Positions 41,746 through 52,305 of a DNA stretch of 64,000 nucleotides are shown here, in pieces. Within the stretch, counting starts at the first letter, position 1. Every line of letters starts with the position of its first letter. A program made the position numbers and the translations under genes. Source of the DNA: Heterorhizobium halophytocola (lineage in GTDB: Bacteria > Pseudomonadota > Alphaproteobacteria > Rhizobiales > Rhizobiaceae); the NCBI RefSeq assembly GCF_017873095.1, contig NZ_JAGGJU010000004.1, forward strand, positions 1 to 64,000, in the 5' to 3' direction. Below the pieces are notes generated by a model. That model saw only the letters and a program-made list of their open reading frames with translations. It was not told the DNA's origin and made no database searches.

Positions 41746-42929
41746 TCGCCCCTCCCCTCGACGATGGCGGGGCGCCGCAGGGTGACGGCGAAGACCATGG
41801 CAAACAGCATCAGGATCGCGCCCATGGCGAGTGGCCAGGCAGTCAGCGACAGGTCGAGGATCCAGCCGGTCGCGCCCGAGCCGAGGCCGCTGCCAAGGGC
41901 ATAGACCAGGCTGTAGGCGGCGCTGCCGGCGACCAGCAAGCCGCCACTGAAACGCTCGCCCAGCAGCGTGAGGGCGCAGGTATAAAGCGAGAAGCAACCG
42001 GCCCCGAGCACCGAGACCGTCAGCAGCAGCGCGATCTCCGAGCCGATCAACGGCAGGACCAGAAAGGCCAGCGCGCAGACCAGCGTTGCCATCAGCGCCA
42101 CCACCGGCCGCGACACCGTGTCGAGCAGCCAGCCGACCAGAGGCTGGGTCAGCGCGGTGGGCAGTGCCACCATGGTGGCGACGAAGGCGACGAAGCTTTG
42201 CGAATAGCCGCGCTGCAGCAGGTAGACCGGCATGGTCGAGATCGCGGCGATGTCGGCAAAACCGAAGACCAGCACCATCAGCGCCAGGACCGGCGCCAGC
42301 CGAATAAAGGCGACGATACCGCCGGGCGCCGATGCCACGGGCTTGCTGCGGGAGAAGCGTCCGAGAAGCGCCGAGGCGAAGGCGACCAGCGCCACATAGA
42401 CGGCCGTCAGGGCAAAGGCGAAGCCGTTTTCGGTCCCGAGAAACGGAATGGCGAGCGGCCCGGCGGCAAAGCCGGCACAAAGGCTCGCGCCGTAGATGCC
42501 GGACACCCGGCCCCGCAGGCGGTCGGGACAGGCGCTGTTCAGCCAGGCCTCGCTGACGGTGAAGATGATGCCGACGGAACAGCCGAGCACGAACCGCGCC
42601 ACAAACCAGACCGAAAGGCTGTCGAACAGGGCGAAGGTCGAAAGCGCGAAGGAGACCCCGAGCAACGCTGCGACGATCAGCCAGTCGCCGCGCAGAAGGC
42701 TCATCAGCCGGCCGAGCATCAGCGTCGAGACCGCCAGCCCCGCGGCATAGCAGGCGGCATTCAGGCCCGCCAGGCTGGAGGACAGGCCACGGCTGTCGAA
42801 CAGCATGGCGATCAGCGGATAGGTCAGCCCCTGGGCGACCGCAAACGCCGTCACGCCGACGATGACGATCGCAATCGCGGCCCAGTCGGGCACGGCATCC
42901 TCGGGAAGGGCAACGGCGCGCAAGATCAC
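41742..42929 (-). CDS. MFS transporter (YcaD/YfcJ-like)
   Basis: 395 residues with 12 hydrophobic helices. The MFS loop motif appears as GRLMSLLRGDWLI between helices 2 and 3, and VSEAWLNSACPDRLRGRVSGIYGASLCAGFAAGP, typical of the UMF1/YcaD-like group, in helix 4-5. Substrate unknown. ATG 42929 at the left end of a 630-bp gap. Co-translated with the YkgJ-type protein. Confidence 0.88.
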   Translation of the reverse strand: MILRAVALPEDAVPDWAAIAIVIVGVTAFAVAQGLTYPLIAMLFDSRGLSSSLAGLNAACYAAGLAVSTLMLGRLMSLLRGDWLIVAALLGVSFALSTFALFDSLSVWFVARFVLGCSVGIIFTVSEAWLNSACPDRLRGRVSGIYGASLCAGFAAGPLAIPFLGTENGFAFALTAVYVALVAFASALLGRFSRSKPVASAPGGIVAFIRLAPVLALMVLVFGFADIAAISTMPVYLLQRGYSQSFVAFVATMVALPTALTQPLVGWLLDTVSRPVVALMATLVCALAFLVLPLIGSEIALLLTVSVLGAGCFSLYTCALTLLGERFSGGLLVAGSAAYSLVYALGSGLGSGATGWILDLSLTAWPLAMGAILMLFAMVFAVTLRRPAIVEGRGE

Positions 42930-43560
42930 TCTCCAGTATTCGGGCCACGATCCGGGCCGGCATTCGGGGAACAGGAATCACTGTCCCCGGTCAGGGGCAT
43001 CTGTCCAGGCGGCATCGACGCCGCCGACATCTCCCGGCTCTAGCCCAAGCAGACCGGGCTGTCGATAAGGCAGAATCAAAGAGGGGGCGGGATGGCTGGG
43101 CAAACGGGTGCCGGGAACGGTCGACTAACCATATGCGAGCATGGCGACAGCCGTCTCGCGCCATGGGTGCTGCATTGCAATATGCGCATAGCTGCAATGC
43201 AGCGATTTGATGCGGATCATTGTGTCGCAGTCAAGGCAGATAAACGGCTGCCGCAATCCTTGACGATCGTCTGCTTTGCCCATGTTTTCCGGGGCTTGCG
43301 GCCGGCGCGACAGAGCTGTTGGCGCCCCCATTCCTCTCTGTCGTGACGATTTGCCACACATTTTCCCCCTAGCGTTTCGGGCAAAAAAAGCGCTGAAAAG
43401 CCCCACGAAGACGACGCCCTCAAGCGTCTTCCTTTCACCGATGCCATGCGGCCGGGTCTTCCCAACCCGGGTTTCGCCCTGACATCGTCCGTTGAACCTT
43501 CGGTCTGCCAACCCGTTTCAAGGGGGCAAGCGGATCGAAACTGTATGGCATGAAGACACC
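42930..43560. other. Long intergenic region upstream of cyoABCD
   Basis: About 630 bp with no convincing gene in any frame. It carries the divergent promoters of the MFS gene (left) and the cyo operon (right). Its main feature is a large palindrome at 43170-43202. The stretch from about 43370 to 43440, poorer in GC, is the most likely region for the cyo promoter. Confidence 0.4.
43170..43202. promoter_or_regulatory. Nested palindrome upstream of cyoABCD
   Basis: CTGCATTGCA (43170-43179) and TGCAATGCAG (43193-43202) are perfect 10-base arms; between them TATGCGCATA (43181-43190) is itself a perfect palindrome. The dense symmetry suggests a multi-dimer operator or a cruciform-like regulatory site. 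Confidence 0.5.
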
Positions 43561-44667
43561 ATGTTCTCTTTCAGGAATTTGCGCCTGGCGCTGGTCCTCG
43601 GCGCCGCATCGCTGACGTCAGGCTGCCAGTATGTGCTGCTCGAACCGTCGGGCTGGGTCGCTGGCCAGCAGCGCGACCTGCTGATCTGGTCGACGCTTCT
43701 GATGCTGATCATCATCATTCCGGTGATCGCGATGTCGCTCTATATCCCCTATCGCTACCGCTCCACCCGCAAGGCCGGTACCGCCGAATACGATCCCTCC
43801 TTCGATCATTCGACGATCCTCGAAGTCTTCATCTGGGGCGTCCCGGTGCTGATCATCCTGGCGCTCGGCTGGCTGACCTATATCTACACCCACTCGCTCG
43901 ACCCCTATAAGCCGCTCACCCAGGTCGAGGGCAAGCCGTTCAAGGTCGAAGCCGTGGCGATGGACTGGAAGTGGCTGTTCATCTATCCGGAGCTCAACAT
44001 CGCCTCGGTCAACGAACTGGCGATCCCGGCCAACCGCCCGATCGAATTCGACATCTCGGCAACCTCGATGATGAACGCGTTCTCGATCCCGGCGCTCGGC
44101 GGCATGATCTATGCGATGCCGGCGATGGAAACCAAACTGCATCTGGTCGCCGACCACACCGGCGAGTTCTACGGCCGCTCGGCCAACTATTCGGGCCCCG
44201 GCTATTCGGACATGCACTTCCAGACCTACGCCATGAACGAGGCGGATTTCGCAGCCTGGGCCGACAAGGTCCGCGCGAAGGGCGAGGAACTGTCGCGTGA
44301 CCGCTATATCGAACTCGACAAGCCGTCGATCGCAGCACCGGTCTCCTACTACAATGCCGTGATGCCGAACCTGTTCTCGCGGATCGTCGGGCTGTGCGTT
44401 GCCGAAGGCAAGGTCTGCGTCGACCAGATGATGATGCAGGACATGAACGGCGGCGGCGGCCTGAAGGGCACCGACACCAAGAAACTCTACGAATACGACA
44501 ACAACCGCACGCAAGACGGTCACGGCAACCTGATCGCCACCGGAGACAAGGCCAGCGAGCCCGAGCGCATCTCGATGCTCAACCAGCTGCTTGCCACCGA
44601 TCTTTGCAGCTTCACTCCGAAGGACGTGGCGCTGAACGCCGCCGCGGCCCCGGTGTCGACACAGTAA
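43561..44667 (+). CDS. cyoA: Cytochrome bo3 ubiquinol oxidase subunit II
   Basis: 368 residues. The lipoprotein signal ends LTSGC (Cys 22), followed by two membrane helices ([38 protein letters not shown]) and a cupredoxin domain (about 120-240) with [32 protein letters not shown] and [10 protein letters not shown]. The CuA ligands of cytochrome c oxidases are absent, as expected for a quinol oxidase. The C-terminal extension ([10 protein letters not shown]..) is CyoA-like. ATG 43561 has only a weak ribosome site. First of four operon genes. Confidence 0.95.
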   Translation: MFSFRNLRLALVLGAASLTSGCQYVLLEPSGWVAGQQRDLLIWSTLLMLIIIIPVIAMSLYIPYRYRSTRKAGTAEYDPSFDHSTILEVFIWGVPVLIILALGWLTYIYTHSLDPYKPLTQVEGKPFKVEAVAMDWKWLFIYPELNIASVNELAIPANRPIEFDISATSMMNAFSIPALGGMIYAMPAMETKLHLVADHTGEFYGRSANYSGPGYSDMHFQTYAMNEADFAAWADKVRAKGEELSRDRYIELDKPSIAAPVSYYNAVMPNLFSRIVGLCVAEGKVCVDQMMMQDMNGGGGLKGTDTKKLYEYDNNRTQDGHGNLIATGDKASEPERISMLNQLLATDLCSFTPKDVALNAAAAPVSTQ

Positions 44668-44680
44668 GGCTTGTCAAAAA

Positions 44681-46666
44681 ATGAACTATGATAGCTTGCA
44701 ACATCTCATTTTCGGGCGGCTGGACCTCTCCGCCATCCCGTATCATGAACCAATCCTCGTCGGCACCTTTGCCGGCGTCGCCATCGGCGGACTGATCGTC
44801 TTCAGCCTGCTGACCTATTACCGGCTCTGGGGCTATCTCTGGTCGGAATGGTTCACCACGATCGACCACAAGAAGATCGGCATCATGTACATGGTGCTCG
44901 GCTTCGTCATGCTCGTGCGCGGCTTTGCCGACGCCTTGATGATGCGTGGCCAGCAGGCGCTCGCCGCCGGCGGCGCCCAGGGCTATCTGCCACCGCACCA
45001 TTTCGATCAGGTGTTCACCGCCCATGGCGTGATCATGATCTTCTTCTTCGCCATGGCGGTCATCACCGGACTGATGAACTATGCCATGCCGTTGCAGATC
45101 GGTGCGCGCGACGTCGCCTTCCCCTTCCTGAACAACTTCTCGTTCTGGATGACGGTGGCCGGTGCGATCCTGATCAACATCTCGCTGTTCATCGGTGAAT
45201 TCGCCCGCGTCGGCTGGCTGGCCTATCCGCCGCTGTCGGGATCGGACTATTCGACCGGTGTCGGCATGGACTACTATCTGTGGTCATTGCAGATCGCCGG
45301 TGTCGGCACCACGCTCTCAGGCGTCAACATGCTTGCCACGATCTTCAAGATGCGGGCACCCGGCATGACCCTGATGCGCATGCCGGTCTTCACCTGGACC
45401 GCGCTCTGCACGAACGTGCTGATCGTCGCCGCCTTCCCGGTGCTGACGGCCACGCTTGCGATGCTGACCCTCGACCGCTATCTCGGCATGCACTTCTTCA
45501 CCAACGATCTCGGCGGCAACGCCATGATGTATGTGAACCTGATCTGGATCTGGGGCCACCCGGAAGTCTACATCCTGATCCTGCCCTGCTTCGGCGTCTA
45601 TTCCGAAATCGTCGCCACCTTCTCGGGCAAGCCGCTGTTCGGCTACCGCACCATGGTCTATGCCACGGCCAGCATCATGGTCCTGTCGTTCATCGTATGG
45701 CTGCACCACTTCTTCACCATGGGTTCGGGTGCCAGCGTCAATACCTTCTTCGGTATCTCGACGATGATCATCGCGGTGCCGACGGGGGCGAAGATCTTCA
45801 ACTGGCTGTTCACCATGTACAAGGGCAATGTCCGCATGGAGACGCCGATGTACTGGACGCTGGGCTTCCTGGTGACGTTTACCATCGGCGGCATGACCGG
45901 CGTGCTGCTCGCCGTTCCCCCGGTCGATTTCCAGCTGCACAACTCGCTGTTCCTGATCGCCCACTTCCACAACGTCATCATCGGCGGCGTGGTCTTCGCG
46001 GTCATGGCGGCCATCCAGTACTGGTGGCCGAAGGCCTTCGGCTACAAGCTCGATGAAAAATGGGGCAAGCGCTCCTTCTGGTTCTGGATCGTCGGCTTCT
46101 ACTTCGCCTTCATGCCGCTCTATGCGCTCGGCCTGATGGGGGTTACCCGCCGTCTCGACACCTATATGGACACCGGCTGGCAGATCTACTTCATCGTCGC
46201 CCTGTGCGGTGCACTGATGATCCTGTGCGGTATCCTGTCGACCTTCATCCAGCTTTATGTGTCGATCAAGAACCGCGACCAGCTGCGCTGCGGCAACGAC
46301 CCCTGGGGTGGCCGCACGCTCGAATGGGCGACCACATCGCCGCCTGCGGACTACAACTTCCCGCAGACGATCCATGTGCGCGGTCTCGACGAGTTCTGGC
46401 GGATGAAGCAGGAAGGCTTCAAGTGGTCGACCGACTTCCACCCGATCCACATGCCGAAAAGCACGGCAGCGGGTATCGTCGTCTCCTTCTTCGCCCTGGT
46501 CTTCGGCTTTGCCATGATCTGGTACATCTGGTGGCTGGCAGCCCTGTCCTTCCTGCTGATCATCGGCAGCGTGATTGCCCACACCTTCAACTACAACCGG
46601 GATTTCTACATCCCCGTGGACGACATCGTCGCCCATGAGACACGGACCAAGGAGGTGCCGGCATGA
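44681..46666 (+). CDS. cyoB: Cytochrome bo3 ubiquinol oxidase subunit I
   Basis: 661 residues, about 15 helices. Ligands visible in order: low-spin haem His in [10 protein letters not shown] (about 113), CuB His with the Tyr cross-link in [12 protein letters not shown] (about 291), the CuB pair in [10 protein letters not shown] (about 341), and haem His pair in [12 protein letters not shown] (about 428). The enzyme reduces oxygen to water at the inner membrane with proton pumping. Follows cyoA after 13 bp and overlaps cyoC by four bases. Confidence 0.97.
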   Translation: MNYDSLQHLIFGRLDLSAIPYHEPILVGTFAGVAIGGLIVFSLLTYYRLWGYLWSEWFTTIDHKKIGIMYMVLGFVMLVRGFADALMMRGQQALAAGGAQGYLPPHHFDQVFTAHGVIMIFFFAMAVITGLMNYAMPLQIGARDVAFPFLNNFSFWMTVAGAILINISLFIGEFARVGWLAYPPLSGSDYSTGVGMDYYLWSLQIAGVGTTLSGVNMLATIFKMRAPGMTLMRMPVFTWTALCTNVLIVAAFPVLTATLAMLTLDRYLGMHFFTNDLGGNAMMYVNLIWIWGHPEVYILILPCFGVYSEIVATFSGKPLFGYRTMVYATASIMVLSFIVWLHHFFTMGSGASVNTFFGISTMIIAVPTGAKIFNWLFTMYKGNVRMETPMYWTLGFLVTFTIGGMTGVLLAVPPVDFQLHNSLFLIAHFHNVIIGGVVFAVMAAIQYWWPKAFGYKLDEKWGKRSFWFWIVGFYFAFMPLYALGLMGVTRRLDTYMDTGWQIYFIVALCGALMILCGILSTFIQLYVSIKNRDQLRCGNDPWGGRTLEWATTSPPADYNFPQTIHVRGLDEFWRMKQEGFKWSTDFHPIHMPKSTAAGIVVSFFALVFGFAMIWYIWWLAALSFLLIIGSVIAHTFNYNRDFYIPVDDIVAHETRTKEVPA

Positions 46667-47286
46667 GTGTCGCCGTATCCGAAAGGCAAGCGGCCGTAGA
46701 ACATCACGGCGCGGACCACCACGACCATCCGGCGAGCCCGACCCCGATCGGCTTCTGGATCTACCTGATGAGCGACTGCATCATCTTCGGATGCCTGTTC
46801 GCCGCCTATGCCGTGCTCGGCCGCAATTTTGCGGGCGGGCCGGCCCCGGCCGACCTGTTCGAGCCGGAATTCGTGCTCGTCGAAACGGCCCTGCTGCTGT
46901 TCTCGTCGGTCACCTTCGGCATGGCGATGCTGGCCATGGACAAGCGCCGCCAGTCGGCCGTGCTCGCCTGGATGGCGGTCTCGGGCGTGCTGGCGCTGGG
47001 CTTCCTCGGCATGGAAATCTACGAATTCCACCACCTGGTGGAAATCGGCGCGGGCCCGTCGCGCTCGGCCTTCCTGTCGGCCTTCTTCACGCTGGTGGCC
47101 ACCCACGGCCTGCACGTGACCGCCGGCAGCATCTGGCTGGTGACGCTGATGGTGCAGATCGCCAAATACGGTCTGCATGAAGCCAATCTGCGCCGCCTGT
47201 CGACCCTGTCGATGTTCTGGCACTTCCTCGATCTGATCTGGATCGGCGTCTTTTCCTTCGTTTATCTGGTGGCGATTGTACGATGA
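46663..47286 (+). CDS. cyoC: Cytochrome bo3 ubiquinol oxidase subunit III
   Basis: 207 residues, five helices ([22 protein letters not shown] first). Motifs [68 protein letters not shown], and [23 protein letters not shown] are all subunit III. A His-rich N terminus ([10 protein letters not shown]) is present. Overlaps cyoB and cyoD by four bases each. Confidence 0.96.
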   Translation: MSVAVSERQAAVEHHGADHHDHPASPTPIGFWIYLMSDCIIFGCLFAAYAVLGRNFAGGPAPADLFEPEFVLVETALLLFSSVTFGMAMLAMDKRRQSAVLAWMAVSGVLALGFLGMEIYEFHHLVEIGAGPSRSAFLSAFFTLVATHGLHVTAGSIWLVTLMVQIAKYGLHEANLRRLSTLSMFWHFLDLIWIGVFSFVYLVAIVR

Positions 47287-47693
47287 GTGATCACAGCACC
47301 CACAGCACAGCCTCTCACGGCACCTTCAGCCAGCTGATGGTGGGCTTCGCGCTCGCCGCCGTGCTGACCCTGATCCCCTTCGGCCTCATCATCTTCGAAG
47401 TCGAAATCACCAAGACCATGATGATCGGTATCATCATGGGCCTCGGCGCCGTGCAGATCATCGTTCACCTGGTCTACTTCCTGCATCTGAACAGCGCCTC
47501 GGAAGAAGGCTGGACGCTCACCGCGTCGATCTTCGCGCTGATCGTGCTTCTGATCGTGCTTGCCGGCTCGCTCTGGGTCATGCACAACATGAACGAGCAC
47601 ATGATGCCGATGGGCAATGTCGATGCCTCGCAGATGATGCAGACCGATCCGGAAGCCCAGGGGATCGCACCGAGCGGCGAGAGCGGCAACTAA
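47283..47693 (+). CDS. cyoD: Cytochrome bo3 ubiquinol oxidase subunit IV
   Basis: 136 residues, three helices ([65 protein letters not shown]). Ends with a polar tail. Subunit IV helps assemble subunit I's CuB site. Last of the cyo genes; a strong hairpin follows, but the SURF1 gene lies only 78 bp on. Confidence 0.93.
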   Translation: MSDHSTHSTASHGTFSQLMVGFALAAVLTLIPFGLIIFEVEITKTMMIGIIMGLGAVQIIVHLVYFLHLNSASEEGWTLTASIFALIVLLIVLAGSLWVMHNMNEHMMPMGNVDASQMMQTDPEAQGIAPSGESGN

Positions 47694-47719
47694 GACCTCT
47701 CTCAGACCCGATTGCAAAG

Positions 47720-47745
47720 ACGGGCGCCGACATCTCGGCGCCCGT
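47720..47745 (+). terminator. Hairpin after cyoD
   Basis: ACGGGCGCCGA (47720-47730), CATC loop, TCGGCGCCCGT (47735-47745): perfect 11-bp stem then TGCTGTTT. It lies between cyoD and the SURF1 gene and may reduce but not exclude read-through. Confidence 0.75.
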
Positions 47746-47771
47746 TGCTGTTTGAACGAGCCTCAAGACCC

Positions 47772-48530
47772 ATGCAGACCACGCAAGCGCCGTCCTTCTT
47801 TCGCCCCCGCGTCCTCGTCGCCACGGCCCTGGCCGCGCTGGTGACCGCCATGTTCGTCGGGCTCGGCATCTGGCAGATCGAGCGCCTGCAATGGAAGCTC
47901 GACCTGATCGCCCGCGTCGATGCGCGCGTCCACGCCGATGCCGTCCCCGCTCCAGCCGAGGACGCATGGGCGAGTGTCACCCGTGAGGGCGACGAATACC
48001 GGCATGTCTCGGTGACCGGCACCTTCGTCAACGCCGACGAGGTGCAGATCTACGTGCCCACCAGGCTCGGCCCCGGCTACTGGGTGATGACGCCGCTGAA
48101 GCGCGACGACGGCACCTATGTGATGATCAACCGCGGCTTCGTGCCGGAGGAACTCAAGGATCCGGCCAAGCGCACGCCGCCGACCGGCGCGGTCACGGTG
48201 AAGGGCCTGCTGCGCATCTCCGAGGACAAGGGCTGGCTGTTTTCCCGCGCCAACGACCCCGAACACAAGGCCTGGTACCGCCGCGACATCGGCTCCATCA
48301 CCAAGGCCTTCGACCTGGCGCCCGCCGCCCCCTATTTCATCGACGAGGAGCTCGGCAGCGATCCGGACGCTTTCCCGCGCGGCGGGTTGACGGTGGTCGA
48401 ATTCCGCAACTCGCATCTCTCCTACGCCATCACCTGGTTCGCCATGGCGCTGATGACGCTCGTCTGCTACGGCGTCGTCCTGCGGCAATGGGGCCTGCTC
48501 GGCGGGCGCAAGGCCGCGGCGGATGACTAG
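47772..48530 (+). CDS. SURF1-family oxidase assembly protein
   Basis: 252 residues. N-terminal helix (VATALAALVTAMFVGLGIWQIERLQWK) and C-terminal helix (AITWFAMALMTLVCYGVVL) flank a periplasmic domain with VTGTFVNADEVQIYVPTR, GYWVMTPL, VMINRGFVPEE and WYRRDIGSI. SURF1 proteins supply haem to subunit I. Placing it directly after cyoABCD fits haem insertion into the bo3 oxidase. A haem O synthase gene (cyoE) is not in this window. Confidence 0.92.
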   Translation: MQTTQAPSFFRPRVLVATALAALVTAMFVGLGIWQIERLQWKLDLIARVDARVHADAVPAPAEDAWASVTREGDEYRHVSVTGTFVNADEVQIYVPTRLGPGYWVMTPLKRDDGTYVMINRGFVPEELKDPAKRTPPTGAVTVKGLLRISEDKGWLFSRANDPEHKAWYRRDIGSITKAFDLAPAAPYFIDEELGSDPDAFPRGGLTVVEFRNSHLSYAITWFAMALMTLVCYGVVLRQWGLLGGRKAAADD

Positions 48531-48670
48531 GTCATCCGGCAGGCATTGCGGCCGGGTCCGGTCCGTGGCCCCCTGCCCTGTTGCGAAAAGGCACGCCATC
48601 CCGACGCTCCCGTATAGGTTTCATTAGTGAAGACTAACTATAATGGCCACCATGCCGGAAGCAGGTGCCC

Positions 48671-50398
48671 ATGACAGCGAGCAGGAAAACCAAGTTTGAA
48701 ATCGCAAATGGCCGGGATCGCCTTGCCGCTCTCGAACTGACCATCGAAAGCCTGCCGCTTGCCGTCGGGCTGTTCTGGCTCGATGGTCGTCCCGTACTGC
48801 TCAACCGTCATTTCCGCGAACTCTATGACGTCGGGGAGCGCTGGGAGGCGGACATCACCTTCGCCAAGCTGATTGCCAATGGTGCCTTCTCGGACTGGAA
48901 GAGCGATCCGGCCGCCTTTTTCGAGCGGCTGGTCGAGACGCTGAAGCGCGACGGCGAATTCAAGGCGCGAAACGAGGTCGGCAACCGGATGCTCGCCGTG
49001 CATGACCGCCTGCTCGGCGACGACCTGATCCTGACGATGCAGAAGGACATCACCGAACAGGTACATGCCGAAGCGCGGATCACGTTTCTGGCAAACCACG
49101 ACACACTGACCGAACTGCCCAACCGCGCGAGCCTCAACGCGATGCTCGACAACCGGATCGAGAATGCCCGCGCCTGCCATGCCAAACTCGGTCTCCTGCT
49201 GGTCGATGTCGACCGGTTCAAGGACATCAACGACGTCTTCGGCCATGCCGCCGGCGACGCGGTGCTGAGCGAGATCTCGCGGCGTTTCCTCGCCTGCCGG
49301 GGTGAGGACGACATTGCGGCACGGCTCGGCGGCGACGAATTCTGCTTCCTGTCGCCCAGCGACAACCAGCCGGAAGCGGCCGAAATGCTGGCCCACCGGC
49401 TGCTCGAGGCTGCCCGCGAACCGGTGCTGTTCGAAGGCCGCCAGCTGAAAGTCGGCCTGTCCATCGGCATCTCGATCTTTCCGCAGAACGGCATGGACCG
49501 CGGTGCACTGCTGGCGGCGGCCGACGCGGCTCTCTACCGCGCCAAGGCGGAGGGGCGCGGCATGGTCCGGATGTTCGAGCCGGAGATGGACGAGCGCATT
49601 CACGACCAGCGCATGCTGCAGCACGACCTGCAGCGCGCAATCGATTGCGACGAACTGGAGCTTTACTATCAGCCGCAGGCCCGCATCACCGGCGAGATCT
49701 ACGGCTTCGAGGCGCTGATCCGCTGGCGTCACCCGACCAGAGGCCTGCTGTCGCCGAATGTCTTCATCCCGATTGCCGAGGAATGCGGCCTGATCCTCGA
49801 AATCGGCGAATGGGTGCTGCGCACCGCCTGCCGCAATGCGGTGACCTGGGCGGCGCCCTTGCAGATCTCGGTCAATCTCTCCCCGGTGCAGTTCCGGCAC
49901 GACGACCTTTCCACCACCGTCCTGCAGATCCTGATGGAAACCGGTCTCTCGCCGGAGCGCCTTGAGCTGGAGATCACCGAAAACGTGCTGGTGAAGGATT
50001 TCGCCCGCGCCCTGCAGACCCTGCGCAGCCTGAAGAAACTCGGCGTGCACATCGCCATGGACGATTTCGGCACCGGCTATTCCTCGCTCTCCTACCTGCA
50101 GTCCTTCCCCTTCGACACGCTGAAGATCGACCGGTCCTTCATCAGCCGGTTGAACACGGACCACCTGACCGATGCGATCGTGCGGGCCGTGATCGGCCTC
50201 GGGCGCGGCCTCGACGTGCCGATTGTCGCGGAAGGTGTCGAAACCGAGGAGCAGCGCGCCTTTCTGGCCGGCGAGCATTGCCAGAACATTCAGGGCTTCC
50301 TGATCGGACGACCGCAGGAGATCGGCGACTATGCCGATATCGTCGGCATAGAGTGCAAACCGCAGCGGAGCCTGCGCCGGTCGGCAAAGACCGGCTGA
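48671..50398 (+). CDS. PAS-GGDEF-EAL protein, cyclic-di-GMP metabolism
   Basis: 575 residues, soluble. An N-terminal PAS-like domain (about 15-130, with LPLAVGLFWLDGRPVLLNRHFRELYDV), GGDEF domain (135-295) with ARLGGDEFCFLS, and EAL domain (310-565) with EALIRWRHP, ITENVLVKD, DDFGTGYSS, KIDRSF and VAEGVETEE. All catalytic residues of both appear present. The ATG 48671 follows GGAAGCAGG; GTG 48665 is also in frame. A TATAAT hexamer at 48639-48644 could be the -10, though no good -35 was found. Confidence 0.93.
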   Translation: MTASRKTKFEIANGRDRLAALELTIESLPLAVGLFWLDGRPVLLNRHFRELYDVGERWEADITFAKLIANGAFSDWKSDPAAFFERLVETLKRDGEFKARNEVGNRMLAVHDRLLGDDLILTMQKDITEQVHAEARITFLANHDTLTELPNRASLNAMLDNRIENARACHAKLGLLLVDVDRFKDINDVFGHAAGDAVLSEISRRFLACRGEDDIAARLGGDEFCFLSPSDNQPEAAEMLAHRLLEAAREPVLFEGRQLKVGLSIGISIFPQNGMDRGALLAAADAALYRAKAEGRGMVRMFEPEMDERIHDQRMLQHDLQRAIDCDELELYYQPQARITGEIYGFEALIRWRHPTRGLLSPNVFIPIAEECGLILEIGEWVLRTACRNAVTWAAPLQISVNLSPVQFRHDDLSTTVLQILMETGLSPERLELEITENVLVKDFARALQTLRSLKKLGVHIAMDDFGTGYSSLSYLQSFPFDTLKIDRSFISRLNTDHLTDAIVRAVIGLGRGLDVPIVAEGVETEEQRAFLAGEHCQNIQGFLIGRPQEIGDYADIVGIECKPQRSLRRSAKTG

Positions 50399-50436
50399 GC
50401 GATTCTGGTCGCTGGTCCCCGGCCGGAACCGGTCGA

Positions 50437-51321
50437 TCAGGCGTCGTTGCCGCCCCTGGCCCAGTCCATGTAGAGTTCCAGCGCCTTGCGGGCGATCGGG
50501 CCCTCCTGCAGGTTGACCTCCTCGAAGCGGACGACCGGCGCCACCTTGGAATAGTTGCCGGTCATGAAGATCTCGTCGGCTGCCTTGAAGTCGGCGACCG
50601 TCAGCGACAGCTCGCGCACCTCGAAGCCTGCCTGGCGCAACAGGCCGATGATCCTGGAACGGGTGATGCCCGACAGGAAGGTACCGTTCGGCACCGGCGT
50701 CATCACCACCCCGTCCTTGACCATGAACACATTGGAGGTCGCGGTTTCCGCGACATTGCCGTTCAGGTCGAGCGCCAGCGCATTGTCGAAACCGCGGCCA
50801 TGGGCCTCGACCAGCATGCGGCCGGAATTGGGATAGAGGCTGCCGGTCTTGGCACTGGTCATCGCCACTTCGGCCGAGGGCCGGCGGAACGGCGAGACGG
50901 TCAGCGACGAAGGCTTTGCCGTGTTCATCGCCGCCTCGAACAGGCAGAGCGCGAAGCGGGTGGAATCGGGATCGGCGGCGACCACCGAATAGGGCATGCC
51001 GTGCTCGGCCCAGTACATCGGCTTGATGTAGATCGCGGTCTTGCCGTCGAATTTTGCCACGCCCTCGAGCGCCAGCCGGGCGATTTCCTCGGCCGTCCGT
51101 GTCGGTTTCAGGCCGAGCGCGGCGGCGGAGCGGTTGATCCGCTGGCAGTGCAGGTCGAGATCCGGCGCGATGCCGTCGAACCAGCGGGCGCCGTCGAACA
51201 CGCTGGTGCCGAGCCACATGGCATGCGAGGTCGGCCCGATCAGCGGCGGATTGCCGGCAATCCAGTCCCCGTCGACATAGGTCCAAGTGGTTGAGCGCGG
51301 CGCAGTATCGACCGACATCAT
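50437..51321 (-). CDS. ilvE: Branched-chain amino acid aminotransferase (class IV)
   Basis: 294 residues, fold-type IV PLP enzyme. The start TWTYVDGDWIAGNPPLIGPTSH, the central FDGARWFDG, the PLP lysine region AMTSAKTGSLYPNSGR (Lys about 155), NGNVAETATSNVFMVKDG (phosphate cup) and FMTGNYSKVAPVVRF fit this family. It interconverts Leu/Ile/Val and their 2-oxo acids. The strong site AAGGAG lies before ATG 51321. Gene stands alone. Confidence 0.88.
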   Translation of the reverse strand: MMSVDTAPRSTTWTYVDGDWIAGNPPLIGPTSHAMWLGTSVFDGARWFDGIAPDLDLHCQRINRSAAALGLKPTRTAEEIARLALEGVAKFDGKTAIYIKPMYWAEHGMPYSVVAADPDSTRFALCLFEAAMNTAKPSSLTVSPFRRPSAEVAMTSAKTGSLYPNSGRMLVEAHGRGFDNALALDLNGNVAETATSNVFMVKDGVVMTPVPNGTFLSGITRSRIIGLLRQAGFEVRELSLTVADFKAADEIFMTGNYSKVAPVVRFEEVNLQEGPIARKALELYMDWARGGNDA

Positions 51322-51546
51322 GTGTCTCCTTTTTCAAAGTGTCGGGTATCAAGGACAGATGGCGGTGCAGGGTCAAGGCAAAACCGGCTGCGATCGACGC
51401 TCTTCGATATTTTTTCGCCAAATCAAAATCTTGACGAATGAACCTATCACAAAAAATGATCGCGCCGCGCTATGCAGGCGCCCCGGGGATAGGGCATTGT
51501 CGCAATCGGAAAGCCGGCAGCCGCCCAGCGCCACAGGAGGAGAACC

Positions 51547-52197
51547 ATGCAATTTTCGGCCTATGTCTTCGATGCCTACGGGACGCTGTTCGACGTGCAT
51601 GCCGCGGTGCGCCGCCATGCCGACAGGGTCGGCCCCGATCATCTGCGCTTCTCGGAAATGTGGCGGGCAAAACAGCTCGAATATTCCTGGGTGCGGGCGC
51701 TGATGGGGCGCTACCGTGACTTCTGGACGCTGACCGAGGAAGCGCTCGACTATTGCTTCACCCATATCCCGAGCGCCGATCGCAGGCTTCGCGACGACCT
51801 GCTGTCGGCCTACTGGACGCTCGACTGCTATCCCGAGGTGCCGGCCGTGCTGCGCCGGCTGAAAAGCCAGGGTTCCAAGGTGGCGATCCTGTCGAACGGC
51901 TCGCCCGACATGCTGGCCGCCGCGGTGAAGAATGCCGCGCTCGACGAGGTGATCGACGACGTGTTTTCGGTCGAACCACTGAAAACCTTCAAGACCGCAC
52001 CGCCGGTCTATGACCTGGTCGCCACGCAGTACCGGCTCTATCCGCAGGCCGTGTCGTTCCAGTCGTCCAACCGCTGGGATGTCGCCGGCGCCCACGCCTT
52101 CGGCTTCCGCACCGTCTGGCTCAACCGCGCCGGCCTGCCCGACGAATACACCGACCTGCCACCGGACCTGATCCTGCCGTCGCTGGAGAGTCTGTAG
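51547..52197 (+). CDS. Haloacid dehalogenase type II-like hydrolase
   Basis: 216 residues. The nucleophile motif is AYVFDAYGTLFDVHAA (Asp about 9), motif II KVAILSNGSPDM, Lys and motif III in SVEPLKTFKTAPPVYDL, and SFQSSNRWDVAGAHAFGF with the metal/substrate Asp. This is the (S)-2-haloacid dehalogenase pattern. ATG 51547 follows AGGAGGAG. Environmental 2-haloacid or general HAD activity cannot be separated. Confidence 0.9.
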   Translation: MQFSAYVFDAYGTLFDVHAAVRRHADRVGPDHLRFSEMWRAKQLEYSWVRALMGRYRDFWTLTEEALDYCFTHIPSADRRLRDDLLSAYWTLDCYPEVPAVLRRLKSQGSKVAILSNGSPDMLAAAVKNAALDEVIDDVFSVEPLKTFKTAPPVYDLVATQYRLYPQAVSFQSSNRWDVAGAHAFGFRTVWLNRAGLPDEYTDLPPDLILPSLESL

Positions 52198-52305
52198 GGG
52201 CGAGGTTGTGGACGGCTATGCGGCGCTTGGGGCACCGCCGCCGCACGCAACATCGCATGCCGCACAACACACCGCAGTAGCAAACCGCACTCAAAGGAAA
52301 CCCCA

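Noticed and set aside
43092-43511. Short frames in the gap upstream of cyoA
   Set aside because: No ribosome site or family similarity. The palindrome and promoter function explain the region better.
48638-51421. 927-codon minus-strand frame over the GGDEF/EAL and aminotransferase genes
   Set aside because: A mirror frame caused by GC-rich codon bias. The plus-strand protein has intact GGDEF and EAL motifs, and the aminotransferase lies in another minus frame.
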